DNA of 16,607 nt. Source: DATMNI01 sp035570275 (GTDB lineage Bacteria; Acidobacteriota; Terriglobia; Bryobacterales; Bryobacteraceae). The position numbers and the translations under genes were made by a program. The stretch covers positions 1 through 16,607 of the forward strand of contig DATMNI010000306.1 in the NCBI GenBank assembly GCA_035570275.1, written 5' to 3'. Shown here piece by piece: positions 1 to 7,620 of this stretch; the first letter of the stretch is position 1, and each line of letters begins with the position of its first letter. The notes under the pieces are model-generated. The model had not been told where the DNA came from, ran no database searches, and saw only the letters and a program-made list of their open reading frames with translations.

Positions 1-2836
1 GATGCGGGTACGCCTTCCGGATCTCCGCCATCGCATACTGCACCGCCGCGGCCTTGTCCCCGCAATGCCGCAGCCCTTCGTAAAACAGCTTCATGAACTC
101 CGCCGTGCTCTGATCGTTGACATCCCAAAGCGTAACTAACACGCCATGCGCCCCCGCATAGAGCAATCCGCGAACCAGGCCGAGCAGCTCATCTCCGCCC
201 ACCACTACATTCAACCCGGTCCCGCACCCGCTCAGAGTTACTAACTCGCACGGCAGGTCGAGCTGGTAAAGATCGAACAGACTAAGATGCGAGTCTCCCA
301 AACTGATCGACGAAAACATCGGGTTGTCTTGCCGGAACCATCCGTGCGTGGCGATGTGCACGTACCGGCTCCTGGCGCCCTTCTCACTGAGCACCTCATG
401 CGTGGCTGCCGGTCCCACGAAGACTTCGGCCTCGGGCAGCACACGGGCCACGGCCCTCACTTCATCCATGATGTACGGCGCCGCCGCGTCCGGCACCCCC
501 AGAATCAACGATCCGCCGGTGGGCGCCGCCTTCTTTTGCGAGCACAGATAGTAAACGCTCGCGCTGGGCGTGTAGGAGATCGAAAACCGGTCGCCCAGAT
601 GCCGCCCCGCCCCGTCCAGCATGGCGTGAAACGGCAGATAGTGCAGAAAGTCGTGCGGCGCCACAATCAGGTGCCGGGCGTCCTTCAAGTCGTCTTCGAT
701 GGGCGCGATTAGCTGCCTGTAGAATTCCTCCAGGTGGGCGTTGGTCGCCTCCAGTAACTGCTGATCGAACGCCCGCGCATACTGCGGGCCCAACCGGAAC
801 TTCGAAAGCTGGAAGCGCAGCAGTTGCATCACCCGGCGCAGATCGGAAACCGTCCCCACCGGTACGATCTTGAGTTGCTCGGCTGTCAGCAGGCACACCA
901 GAAACGTGTCCCGCACCCGATAAAACTCCACCAGCATCGCGTGCCGGGGCAACGAAGCCCGGATGGCCGCCAGGCCCATGCTCCCGGCCGTCTGGAGGCT
1001 CGAATACTCCTGGTCTTCCACCCGCAGATTCGCCAGCGCCTCCACCAGTCTCTGCTCGCAATCCCGCGCCGCCCGCCGCAGTTTTTCCAGTTGCGGCGCC
1101 CGCAGGTTGGCCGCCCGGCCCTCCAGAAGCTGAATCGTGCGGCTATACCAGTTCAACTCTCCGCGCAGCCTGCTCACCTGCTCCACCATGGCGCGCTCGG
1201 TCTTCCGCGAGGCCGGCAATCCCTGCGACCGGAACGCGATCAGGTCGGCCAGGCTCCGCGACTTCGCCTGCTCGATATACGCGAACGCCTCTTCCAGGTG
1301 CCCCGCGTCCGATCCCCGGCTTAGACACATCCGGACCAGCGCTTCGTAAACCTCCAGCTTGTCCTTCAGGAAGGCGATCTTCATCTCTTCGGCTTTCAGA
1401 TGGCTGCGCAGGTTCTCCAGATGCCCGTGCGCCTTCAGGTAGGCTTGGTACGCGGCTTCCGGCGCCTGCAGCGCCTCTTCGATGGCGCCCAGCACATAGT
1501 AAGCCTGATAACTCAACACCGGCGATTCCGCCTGTTCCAGCCGCCCGATGGCATCCAGGCAGGTCCGCTTTGCCACCTTCTCCCGGTGCGCTTCCAGGTG
1601 AATCCGCGCCAGCAGCAACTGGCACAACGCCGCCTTGCTGTCCAGGGGCGACGGCCAAAAGAAATCCAGCGCGCTTTGGCACAGCGCCCGCGCTTCCGTC
1701 AGCCGGTGCTCGCGGTAGAAGACCAGCGCCTGGTATAGATCGATGGTGGCGATCCAGGCGTGGTTGCTCTCCTGCTGGAACAGGCTGCGCGCTTCCTGGA
1801 ACAGTTCCAGCGCCTGGGCCGTGTCGCCATGCTGGCTCAGGGAAATGGCCAGGTTGGTCTGCGCCTTGGCCGCTTCGTAGCCCATGCCCAAGCCGCGGAA
1901 CGCGGCGTGCGCCCGCCGCGCCAGGTGCGCCCCTTCCTCCGCCAGGTTCAGCTCCAGGTACATCTCCGATTGGTCCAGGTCGCACAGCGCCTGCCGGTAG
2001 GCATCCCCCACCTTCGAACAATCTTCGCGCGCCGCCCGGTACAGTTCGATCGATCGGGTATACTCGCCCCGCAGGTAATACAGGTACGCTATGTTGTAAT
2101 CCGCCACCGCCACCAGCAGCGGCATGTCGTGCTCCACGCAGTACGTGCGCGCCTTCTGATAAGTCTCCAGGGCTTCACCGAAATCGTTCAGGCTGATCTG
2201 GCAGGTGGCCGTATTCTTCAATGCGATGGCCACGTCCTGCGGCTCGCCGATTTCCAGGAACGCCGCGTTGGCCTTCTGGTACAGCGCCAACGCTTCCTCG
2301 AACCGGTCCTGCCGGTAAAGGATGTTGCCCATGTTGGCATCCAGGCGCGCTAACCGCAGCCGGTCGCCAAATTTAGAAAAGATCTCATAAGCCCGCCGCG
2401 CCCAATCCAGGGCTTCCTCATATCTGCCCAGATAGATCAGGCTCTGCAGCGAACTGTTGAGCGTGCGGCCAGCTTCCACTTCCAGGCCAAGCTCCTCGTA
2501 GATCCCCAGCGCCGCCTGGTACATTTCCAGCGAAGGCAGGTACTTCCGTTTCCGGTAGAAGATGTGCCCCATCGCCCGCAGGCTGGCCGCCCGCGAGGCT
2601 GCATCGCCCAGCCGCTCCGAAAGCCACCCGGCCGCCAGCGCCATCCGTTCGGCCCGTTCCAGGTCCACATGGATCAGCCGCACCACTTCGTCGTATAACC
2701 GCGTCACGGTCTCCGGCTGCCACCAGGCCTTGGCCGCCGTCAACATTTGCCGGCGCCGCCGCGGGTTCGCCTCGCTTGCCAGTTGGGCCATCAGCCCATC
2801 CAGACCCGCCGCTTGATTCCTGCCAGGCTCCAGCAT
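1..2836 (-). CDS. TPR-CHAT protein (tetratricopeptide repeats plus caspase-like CHAT domain), C-terminus beyond window edge
   Basis: An uninterrupted frame of 945 codons that leaves the window at position 1. Residues about 80-500 are degenerate TPR helical pairs with recurrent motifs such as YEEALDWARRAYEIF and FEEALALYQKA. A charged helical stretch follows at about 530-600, and a CHAT domain from about 630. The CHAT catalytic dyad is visible: His831 in YVHIATHGW and Cys871 in TLSGCGTG, followed by the family hallmarks GGDELLGLVRGLLYAGA and LWDVNDQSTAEFMKLFYE. CHAT domains are caspase/separase-related cysteine peptidases, and TPR-CHAT proteins include Csx29 of the Craspase system. The dyad is intact, so peptidase activity is plausible. 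No signal peptide is seen, suggesting a cytoplasmic protein. The start ATG shares one base with the sigma-factor stop (TGATG), which fixes the start and implies translational coupling. Only the last stretch of the CHAT domain is missing. The substrate is unknown. Confidence 0.93.
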   Translation of the reverse strand, partial: MLEPGRNQAAGLDGLMAQLASEANPRRRRQMLTAAKAWWQPETVTRLYDEVVRLIHVDLERAERMALAAGWLSERLGDAASRAASLRAMGHIFYRKRKYLPSLEMYQAALGIYEELGLEVEAGRTLNSSLQSLIYLGRYEEALDWARRAYEIFSKFGDRLRLARLDANMGNILYRQDRFEEALALYQKANAAFLEIGEPQDVAIALKNTATCQISLNDFGEALETYQKARTYCVEHDMPLLVAVADYNIAYLYYLRGEYTRSIELYRAAREDCSKVGDAYRQALCDLDQSEMYLELNLAEEGAHLARRAHAAFRGLGMGYEAAKAQTNLAISLSQHGDTAQALELFQEARSLFQQESNHAWIATIDLYQALVFYREHRLTEARALCQSALDFFWPSPLDSKAALCQLLLARIHLEAHREKVAKRTCLDAIGRLEQAESPVLSYQAYYVLGAIEEALQAPEAAYQAYLKAHGHLENLRSHLKAEEMKIAFLKDKLEVYEALVRMCLSRGSDAGHLEEAFAYIEQAKSRSLADLIAFRSQGLPASRKTERAMVEQVSRLRGELNWYSRTIQLLEGRAANLRAPQLEKLRRAARDCEQRLVEALANLRVEDQEYSSLQTAGSMGLAAIRASLPRHAMLVEFYRVRDTFLVCLLTAEQLKIVPVGTVSDLRRVMQLLRFQLSKFRLGPQYARAFDQQLLEATNAHLEEFYRQLIAPIEDDLKDARHLIVAPHDFLHYLPFHAMLDGAGRHLGDRFSISYTPSASVYYLCSQKKAAPTGGSLILGVPDAAAPYIMDEVRAVARVLPEAEVFVGPAATHEVLSEKGARSRYVHIATHGWFRQDNPMFSSISLGDSHLSLFDLYQLDLPCELVTLSGCGTGLNVVVGGDELLGLVRGLLYAGAHGVLVTLWDVNDQSTAEFMKLFYEGLRHCGDKAAAVQYAMAEIRKAYPH

Positions 2837-3408
2837 CAGAAACCCTTCTCTTCCAACGCCTTTTTCAGCCGTTTCAGGCACCGGCCGCGGATGAATCCGA
2901 TCGATCCCTTGGCCACCTGCAGCCGCTTGGCCACTTCCGCGTAAGGCATCGGCGGATGTTCGAAGAACAGCAGTTCGATCATCTGCTTGCACCGCGCCGG
3001 CAGTTGGCCGATCGCCTCCCGCACCATTTGCTCCTGCTCCACTTCCGCCAGCGTGTCGGGCGGAAACAGATCCGCGGCGCTAAGCGTGTCTATGCTTTCT
3101 TCGTCGAAGTCTTCGTCCTGCGAGCCTTTCTGCCGCTTCCAGTGGTAACACTTGTTGGTGGTCACGCGGATCAGCCAGCCTTGCAGCGCGTCGGCGTCCC
3201 GCAGCCGCGGAAGCTCGTTGAACAGCTCCAGGCACACGGTCTGGAAAATGTCCGCCGCATCCTGCGGCGTGGTGCCGTAGCGCAGTGGGATGGAGTAGAT
3301 CAGGTTCTTGTACCGGTCCACCAGCACGCTCCAGGCGCGGTCGTCGCCCGCCAGGCACGCTGTCACCAGTTTCGTATTGCTCCAGTCGCTGGCAGGCCCT
3401 GAGCTCAT
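2836..3408 (-). CDS. ECF-type RNA polymerase sigma factor
   Basis: A 190-residue sigma-70-family protein. Region 2 covers about residues 22-95 (AWSVLVDRYKNLIYSIPLRYG, then DAADIFQTVCLELFNELPRL and GWLIRVTTNKCYHWKRQK). An acidic linker follows at about 96-127, then region 4 at about 128-186 with the helix-turn-helix YAEVAKRLQVAKGSIGFIRGRC. Regions 1 and 3 are absent, as in the ECF group. The frame is open up to 3459, but I chose the ATG at 3408 because it forms an ATGA overlap with the stop of the binding-protein gene upstream, and homology begins only after it. Its own stop overlaps the start of the TPR-CHAT gene. No anti-sigma gene is adjacent within the window, so how it is held inactive is not visible. 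From memory, sigma factors with the SIGFIRGRC-type helix often sit beside TPR/CHAT genes, but I could not check this. Confidence 0.92.
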   Translation of the reverse strand: MSSGPASDWSNTKLVTACLAGDDRAWSVLVDRYKNLIYSIPLRYGTTPQDAADIFQTVCLELFNELPRLRDADALQGWLIRVTTNKCYHWKRQKGSQDEDFDEESIDTLSAADLFPPDTLAEVEQEQMVREAIGQLPARCKQMIELLFFEHPPMPYAEVAKRLQVAKGSIGFIRGRCLKRLKKALEEKGF

Positions 3409-5165
3409 CGTTTGGCTCCGCTGGCCGCGGGTTTCCAATAGAGCTCCTCGATATTCCATAGGACGTAATCGTCCAGAAGCGCCGGCCGGAAGTTGCCCAG
3501 GCCCTTCTTGGCGCCCACCAGAATATTCGGGCTCACTAGTGGAATCATGGGCAGATTCTCCACCACCAGTTCCTGCACGCGGTCGAACAGGCGCTTGCGC
3601 TCGGCGTATTTTCGCGTCGCCACCTGCTGCTTCATCAGGCGGTCGATTTCCGCTTCCCAGGGCGTAGCCGGCGTCTTCTGCGACGGACGCCAGATATGGT
3701 TGCCGCCGCTCGATAACCAGATCGCCATGTCCGGATTCGGATCGGCGTCCTGGCTCTGCATCCCCAGCACGCAGCCCTCATAATCGTGCGTGACCTGCAG
3801 CCGGTCCAGCATGCTCCGGAACTCCAACGGCGCCACGTTCACCTTCATTCCCAGCGCTTTGAGATCGTCCTGAATCAGCGTGGCCATCTGCAGCCGCTCC
3901 GCGTTGCTGTTGCTGGCCACGATCGAAAATTCCACCCGCCTTCCTTCCGGGTCCAGCAGCGCACCCTCCTGGTTCCACTTGAATCCGTCACCCGCCAGCA
4001 GTTCCCGCGCATGGGCCACCGCGCGTACCGGCGGCGGAATCTTGCTGTCGATCCACTGCCGGTTCCCCGAAGGCACCGGCCCCGCCAGTGCCGCCGCATG
4101 CCCCAGGTAGACCAGCCGGACCATAGCGTCCCGGTCGATGGCCGCCGACACCGCCCGCCGGAACGCCAGCCGCCGGAATGCAGCCTGCGCCGCCACCACC
4201 TGCGGCGGCACCATCTGCGGCACAGCAGGCGGCCCCAGGTCGTTCAGATTGAAAAACAGGAAATTGAACTCGAACCCGGCCCCCAGGTTGTGGAGAGCGT
4301 ATCCGCGCCGCTCCTGGTCCTTTTCCAGCACGGCGTAGTTCCTGGCGTTGAGCCGGCTGATCAGGTCGGTCTCGCCCGCCTGGAAGCGCAGCACCTGGTT
4401 GTCTTCGGTTCCCGCGAACAGAAACGTAGTCTCCGCCAGGTACGGCAGCCGGTTGCCGGCCTCGTCCGCCTTCCAGTAGTACGGATTGCGCTCCAGGGTG
4501 AGATGCTGCCCGGCCGAATACTCCTTGAGCCGGAACGGACCCAGCCCCACAATCTCCGCCGGTGGAGTCTGTGGGTTCCAGGCATCCGCCAGTTTGCCGT
4601 CGTGCCAGATCTTCTCCAGCCGGTGACGCGGCAACATGGCAACGCTGTCGAACAGCCGCTCCGCCACCGCATTCGGTTTCGGCAATTCGAAGACCACCTT
4701 GTAGGTATCCAGTTTTCTGACCGCAACCGGTTTGCCGTCCAGAATCCAGAGATCCCGTTGCGGCGAATGCAGCTTTTCATCCAGGACCACCTGGAAGGTG
4801 AAGATTACGTCGTCCGCATCGAAAGGGTGGCCGTCGGAAAACCGCAAGCCCTGGCGAAGTTCCAGCGTGTATCGCAGCCCGTCGGCGGAGACCTTCCACA
4901 GTTTCGCCAGCGCCGGTTCCGTCTGCTGCGACTCCCGGTTGATGTGGATCAGATCCGCCGTGATGACGTGAATTACTTCCCGTGACGGTAGGTCCGCGGC
5001 CATCACCGGATTGAGCGTTTTTGGTTCCGACCGTTGGGCAAAAACCAGCCTTCCGCCGGGATGCCCGGTGAGTCCGCGCACCACCAGCAACTCCTCCGAG
5101 ACACCTTGGAGAAGAGCCCCCGCGAAGAACAGCCCGAAGAACGCTTTCGACACACGATTTAACAA
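3405..5165 (-). CDS. Extracellular solute-binding protein, family 5 (peptide/nickel ABC importer)
   Basis: A 586-residue periplasmic binding protein of the DppA/OppA (SBP_bac_5) type that would deliver peptides or a similar ligand to the permeases encoded just upstream. It has an N-terminal hydrophobic export segment (residues about 8-20) with no lipobox cysteine. The mature region shows family hallmarks: SEPKTLNPV near 47-55, LRQGLRFSDGHPFDADDVIFTF, GLGPFRLKEYSAGQHLTLERN followed by PYYW, and RRAVSAAIDRDAMV. Length is normal for the family. The first codon is TTG at 5165 with a GAG-containing weak Shine-Dalgarno about 5 bases upstream; a GTG four codons inside is the alternative. The gene follows the permease gene after 126 bases and overlaps the sigma-factor gene by 4 bases (ATGA). 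The ligand cannot be read from sequence. Confidence 0.93.
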   Translation of the reverse strand: MLNRVSKAFFGLFFAGALLQGVSEELLVVRGLTGHPGGRLVFAQRSEPKTLNPVMAADLPSREVIHVITADLIHINRESQQTEPALAKLWKVSADGLRYTLELRQGLRFSDGHPFDADDVIFTFQVVLDEKLHSPQRDLWILDGKPVAVRKLDTYKVVFELPKPNAVAERLFDSVAMLPRHRLEKIWHDGKLADAWNPQTPPAEIVGLGPFRLKEYSAGQHLTLERNPYYWKADEAGNRLPYLAETTFLFAGTEDNQVLRFQAGETDLISRLNARNYAVLEKDQERRGYALHNLGAGFEFNFLFFNLNDLGPPAVPQMVPPQVVAAQAAFRRLAFRRAVSAAIDRDAMVRLVYLGHAAALAGPVPSGNRQWIDSKIPPPVRAVAHARELLAGDGFKWNQEGALLDPEGRRVEFSIVASNSNAERLQMATLIQDDLKALGMKVNVAPLEFRSMLDRLQVTHDYEGCVLGMQSQDADPNPDMAIWLSSGGNHIWRPSQKTPATPWEAEIDRLMKQQVATRKYAERKRLFDRVQELVVENLPMIPLVSPNILVGAKKGLGNFRPALLDDYVLWNIEELYWKPAASGAKR

Positions 5166-5203
5166 GTCTCAGATCTACTGCACGGTAGTTTAACTGATTG
5201 TGC

Positions 5204-5230
5204 CTAAAAAGCGGTACTCACCGGAGTACT
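5204..5230 (-). terminator. Possible weak terminator or attenuator between permease and binding-protein genes
   Basis: On the minus strand, GTACTC and GAGTAC form a 6-bp stem (one further G-U pair possible) around a 4-base loop, followed by CGC and five T residues. The stem is short and the T-run is offset by three bases, so it may only partly reduce read-through into the binding-protein gene, or be chance. A second small hairpin (GGCTC/GAGCC, 5 bp) lies nearer the permease stop. Nothing else was recognised in the 126-base gap 5166-5291. Confidence 0.25.
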
Positions 5231-5291
5231 AATTCCTGCCGGGTTATTGATTGGCCAGTACCATAGGGCTCTGGGGGGAGCCGGTACACCT

Positions 5292-6329
5292 TCATTTGGT
5301 GGCATCCTCCAGAAGCGTATCCGCCACCCGCAGGTAACCCAATAGGACTGGGACCATCGCCAACCCCGGCGCCAGCATCCAGGCATGCGAAACCAGAGAG
5401 TGGTACTGTCGGGCTTCGGCCAGCATATTTCCCCAACTCGGGACCGGCTCCGCCACTCCCAGGCCGAGAAACGAAAGCGTCACTTCGGCCAGAATATACT
5501 GTGGAATCAGGACGGTCGCCTGGGTCAGCACCACGCCGAACGTCATCGGCAGCACGTGCCGGCGGATCAGGTATCCCCCGGAGGCGCCGAATCCCCGCGC
5601 AGCCAGGACGAACCCCCGTTCCTTGCCGCTCAATACCACTCCCCGAATCAGCCGCGCCGGCCGTACCCACCCCACGGTTCCAATGATCGCCACCAGCAGC
5701 AGGAATGCCTCCACCGGGTCGATATGCAGCGGCAGGAAAGCCCGCGCCGCCAATAGCAGATACAGCCAGGGAAGCGCCAGGAACAGCTCGCCCGACCGCA
5801 TCAGGATCTGGTCCGCCCAACCGCCCCAGAACCCCGCCGCCGTTCCCAACACCAGGCCCAACCCCAACGACAGGAAGGATGCCGCCAGACCGGTGGCCAG
5901 CGAAACCTGCCCGCCGTAGAGCACTCGGGAGAATACGTCCCTGCCGTAACCGTCCGATCCCAGCAGGAAGACGACTCCCGGCGCCTCCACGCCGAACAGC
6001 CGCCGTCCCAGCGGCAGAAGCCCCGCGGCATCCCCCGGCTTCAACGGCAGCCAAAACTGGAGGGGGTAGGTCCGGGCCGGATCCTCGCGGTAAGCGCCAG
6101 TACCTAAGTCCTGCTCTACACGAGAGATACGGGGCCGCAGGTGGAAATGGCCGCGCTGGTCCCGGAAATGAATCCGCGACGGCGGAGCGAAGGGAAAATC
6201 GCGATGCTGCTCCGCGAAATGGTAAGGCGCCAGGAACCCGGCCAGCAGCACGGCGCCGTGAAACACGAGGAGAAACACCGCCCAGCCGATGCCGGGCCAC
6301 CGGCGCCGGGAAGTCCCCGAAAAAATCAT
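5292..6329 (-). CDS. ABC importer permease, DppC/OppC type
   Basis: A 345-residue inner-membrane permease. TM1 is at about residues 14-36. A long periplasmic segment follows (about 37-120), about 60 residues longer than I would expect for a standard DppC. Next come the family hallmark LLGSDGYGRDVFSRVLYGG (123-140), further TMs, the EAA loop contacting the ATPase (GKERGFVLAARGFGASGGYL with RRHVLPM, about 235-262), and the C-terminal TLSFLGLG...PSWGNML motif. The frame extends upstream to 6503, but that extension is encoded by the duplicated repeat sequence. I take the ATG at 6329, where family-like sequence begins. It has GAGAG directly upstream, unusually close, and that purine tract is itself part of the palindromic repeat. 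The gene pairs with the permease at 7620-6640. Confidence 0.91.
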   Translation of the reverse strand: MIFSGTSRRRWPGIGWAVFLLVFHGAVLLAGFLAPYHFAEQHRDFPFAPPSRIHFRDQRGHFHLRPRISRVEQDLGTGAYREDPARTYPLQFWLPLKPGDAAGLLPLGRRLFGVEAPGVVFLLGSDGYGRDVFSRVLYGGQVSLATGLAASFLSLGLGLVLGTAAGFWGGWADQILMRSGELFLALPWLYLLLAARAFLPLHIDPVEAFLLLVAIIGTVGWVRPARLIRGVVLSGKERGFVLAARGFGASGGYLIRRHVLPMTFGVVLTQATVLIPQYILAEVTLSFLGLGVAEPVPSWGNMLAEARQYHSLVSHAWMLAPGLAMVPVLLGYLRVADTLLEDATK

Positions 6330-6404
6330 CTCTCGCAAAGCCGCCAAGAACGCCAAGAAGACAGAGAGGGTTTTCTTTGCGGCCTTTGCGCCTTGGCGAG
6401 ATAA
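6330..6404. repeat. Interrupted inverted repeat of CTTNGCG units, left copy
   Basis: One arm (6330-6360, with CGCAAAG, CGCCAAG, CGCCAAG units) faces a second arm (6373-6404, with CTTTGCG, CTTTGCG, CTTGGCG units). The arms are imperfect inverted repeats about 27-30 bases long, built from 9-10-base subunits, with a ~12-base AT-rich centre. In RNA it would form a long imperfect hairpin immediately 5' of the permease start at 6329, and its end provides that gene's GAGAG tract. I recall similar units as dispersed intergenic repeats in environmental bacteria, but cannot confirm it here. Confidence 0.75.
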
Positions 6405-6532
6405 AGCTTTTTGGCTTCCGGCTTGGCGCGAGGCTCTCATCTCACTCTTATCCTTGGGTCTGCCCGGTAAAGCAGGAGGTCGGCCACCAGGTTTCCGGGC
6501 CACCAGTGCCGGGAAGTCCCCGAAAAAATCAT

Positions 6533-6607
6533 CTCTCGCAAAGCCGCCAAGAACGCCAAGAAGGCAGAGAGGGTTTTCTTTGCGGCCTTTGCGCCTTTGC
6601 GAGATAA
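6533..6607. repeat. Interrupted inverted repeat of CTTNGCG units, right copy
   Basis: The second copy of the same element, carried in the right half of the 203-bp duplication. It differs at about two positions, including CTTTGCG in place of CTTGGCG in the distal unit. It lies 30-110 bases downstream of the upstream permease stop codon, where it could act as an mRNA 3'-end-stabilising hairpin; that role is inferred. Confidence 0.75.
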
Positions 6608-6639
6608 AGCTTTTTGGCTTCCGGCTTGGCGCGAGGCTC

Positions 6640-7620
6640 TCATCTCACTCTTATCCTCGGGTCTGCCCGGTAAAGCAGCAGGTCGGCCACCAGGTTTCCG
6701 GCTACCAGAAACGTCGCGGACATCATGACCACGCCGAGCACCAGCCCGAAGTCGCGCGCCATGATTGCCTCCAGAAACAAAGGCCCGAGACCCGGCCAAC
6801 CCATCACTACCTCGATCAGCAGCGACGTGCTCAGCAGCGTCCCCAGCGAGAAGCCGAATAGCGAGATCAGCGGATTCAGCGCTGCCGGTATCAGGTGCCG
6901 GTACAACAACCGGGCCCGCGGGATTCCGTAGGCGCGGGCGTTCCAAGCGAACGGCGCGTCCATCACCTCCACCATGCTCGCCCGCACGTGGCGAATCAGA
7001 ACCGGCAGCATCCCGATCCCGAGCACCGCTACCGGACCTGCCATGTGCCAGGCCACGTCGCGCACGCGTTCGGCCGCGTTCAGCGATTCCCAACCGGGCG
7101 AATGCATCCCGCCAATCGGAAACCAGCCGGTCTCAACGGCGAACACCAGGAAACCGATGGCCAGCAGCAAATCCGGAACGGCCAGCAGCACGGCCAGAAT
7201 CAACCGAGCCGCGCCGTCCGGCCAGGTGCCGCGCGCGGTCGCATTCCAGACTCCCGCCGGAATCGCCAATAGCCACGCCAGCAGGGTGGCGGTGACGGTG
7301 AGCAGCAGTGTACCCAGCATGCGCTCGCGGAGCAGCGGCCCCACCGGTCCGTGATAGGCCAGCGAATAGCCAAAATTGCCTTTGGCCGCGGACACCAGCC
7401 ACGCCGCGTAGCGCTCGGGCAAGGGCCGGTCCAGGCCGTATTGCGCCCGCATGCCGGCGATGGTGTCCGGCGAAATCCTCGGGTCCAGGCGCAGGTCGGA
7501 GAAGTAGTCGCCGGGGGCCAGGGCCGAAAAGAGGAACGATAGAACCGAAACGCCGAACAGCAGAAACACCGCGTGAAAAAGCCGGCTGGCCGCGTACTTC
7601 ATGCCTGCCCGGTACCTCAT
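6640..7620 (-). CDS. ABC importer permease, DppB/OppB type
   Basis: A 326-residue membrane permease of the binding-protein-dependent type. TM1 is at about residues 13-33, followed by a periplasmic segment with the hallmark YGLDRPLPERYAAWL (61-75) and KGNFGYSL. Further TMs occur at about 102-125, 139-161, 192-212 and later. The EAA cytoplasmic loop (about 225-250, ARAYGIPRARLLYRHLIPAA) is intact, and the C-terminal motif IEVVMGWPGLGPLFLEAI is typical. I chose the ATG at 7620 over an ATG 12 bases upstream because it overlaps the ATPase stop as ATGA and has GGAAG about six bases before it; an ATG at 7602 is also possible. The last ~20 codons are duplicated downstream as part of the 203-bp tandem repeat. 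Confidence 0.92.
   Translation of the reverse strand: MRYRAGMKYAASRLFHAVFLLFGVSVLSFLFSALAPGDYFSDLRLDPRISPDTIAGMRAQYGLDRPLPERYAAWLVSAAKGNFGYSLAYHGPVGPLLRERMLGTLLLTVTATLLAWLLAIPAGVWNATARGTWPDGAARLILAVLLAVPDLLLAIGFLVFAVETGWFPIGGMHSPGWESLNAAERVRDVAWHMAGPVAVLGIGMLPVLIRHVRASMVEVMDAPFAWNARAYGIPRARLLYRHLIPAALNPLISLFGFSLGTLLSTSLLIEVVMGWPGLGPLFLEAIMARDFGLVLGVVMMSATFLVAGNLVADLLLYRADPRIRVR

Larger units (their letters stand above)
6292..6697. repeat. 203-bp tandem duplication across the permease-permease junction
   Basis: Two head-to-tail copies (about 6292-6494 and 6495-6697) differ at only about six positions over 203 bases. Each unit holds the last ~20 codons of the upstream permease, a short intergenic stretch with a palindromic repeat, and the first ~13 codons of the downstream permease. 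The right copy supplies the real end of the upstream permease and the left copy the real start of the downstream one. Between them lies a relic joining a false downstream-permease start (MIFSGTSRHWWPG) to a false upstream-permease end (NLVADLLLYRADPRIRVR). The intergenic distance grew from about 107 to 310 bases, and neither gene was broken. Confidence 0.95.

Noticed and set aside
1..3408. Direct identification of the TPR-CHAT plus sigma pair as a type III-E CRISPR Craspase locus
   Set aside because: No gRAMP effector, Csx30, Csx31 or CRISPR array lies in the window, and the neighbours are a peptide importer; only the protein-pair analogy holds.
3786..4985. A 399-codon plus-strand frame opposite the solute-binding protein gene
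   Set aside because: The composition (Arg, Gln, His, Pro rich) is typical of an antisense shadow in GC-rich DNA, and the opposite strand encodes a full family-5 binding protein.
5218..6300. Long open frame of about 360 codons overlapping the downstream permease gene
   Set aside because: It is a shadow of the permease frame: Gly/Ala/Arg-rich composition with no family motifs, while the overlapping frame has clear permease hallmarks.
6330..6607. Spaced short repeats considered as a CRISPR array
   Set aside because: The sub-repeats are 9-10 bases, contiguous and arranged as inverted arms, with no regular spacers and no cas genes.
6437..7093. A 218-codon minus-strand frame over the tandem duplication
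   Set aside because: It is made of an off-frame part of the upstream permease joined to the duplicated permease end; it is not an independent gene.
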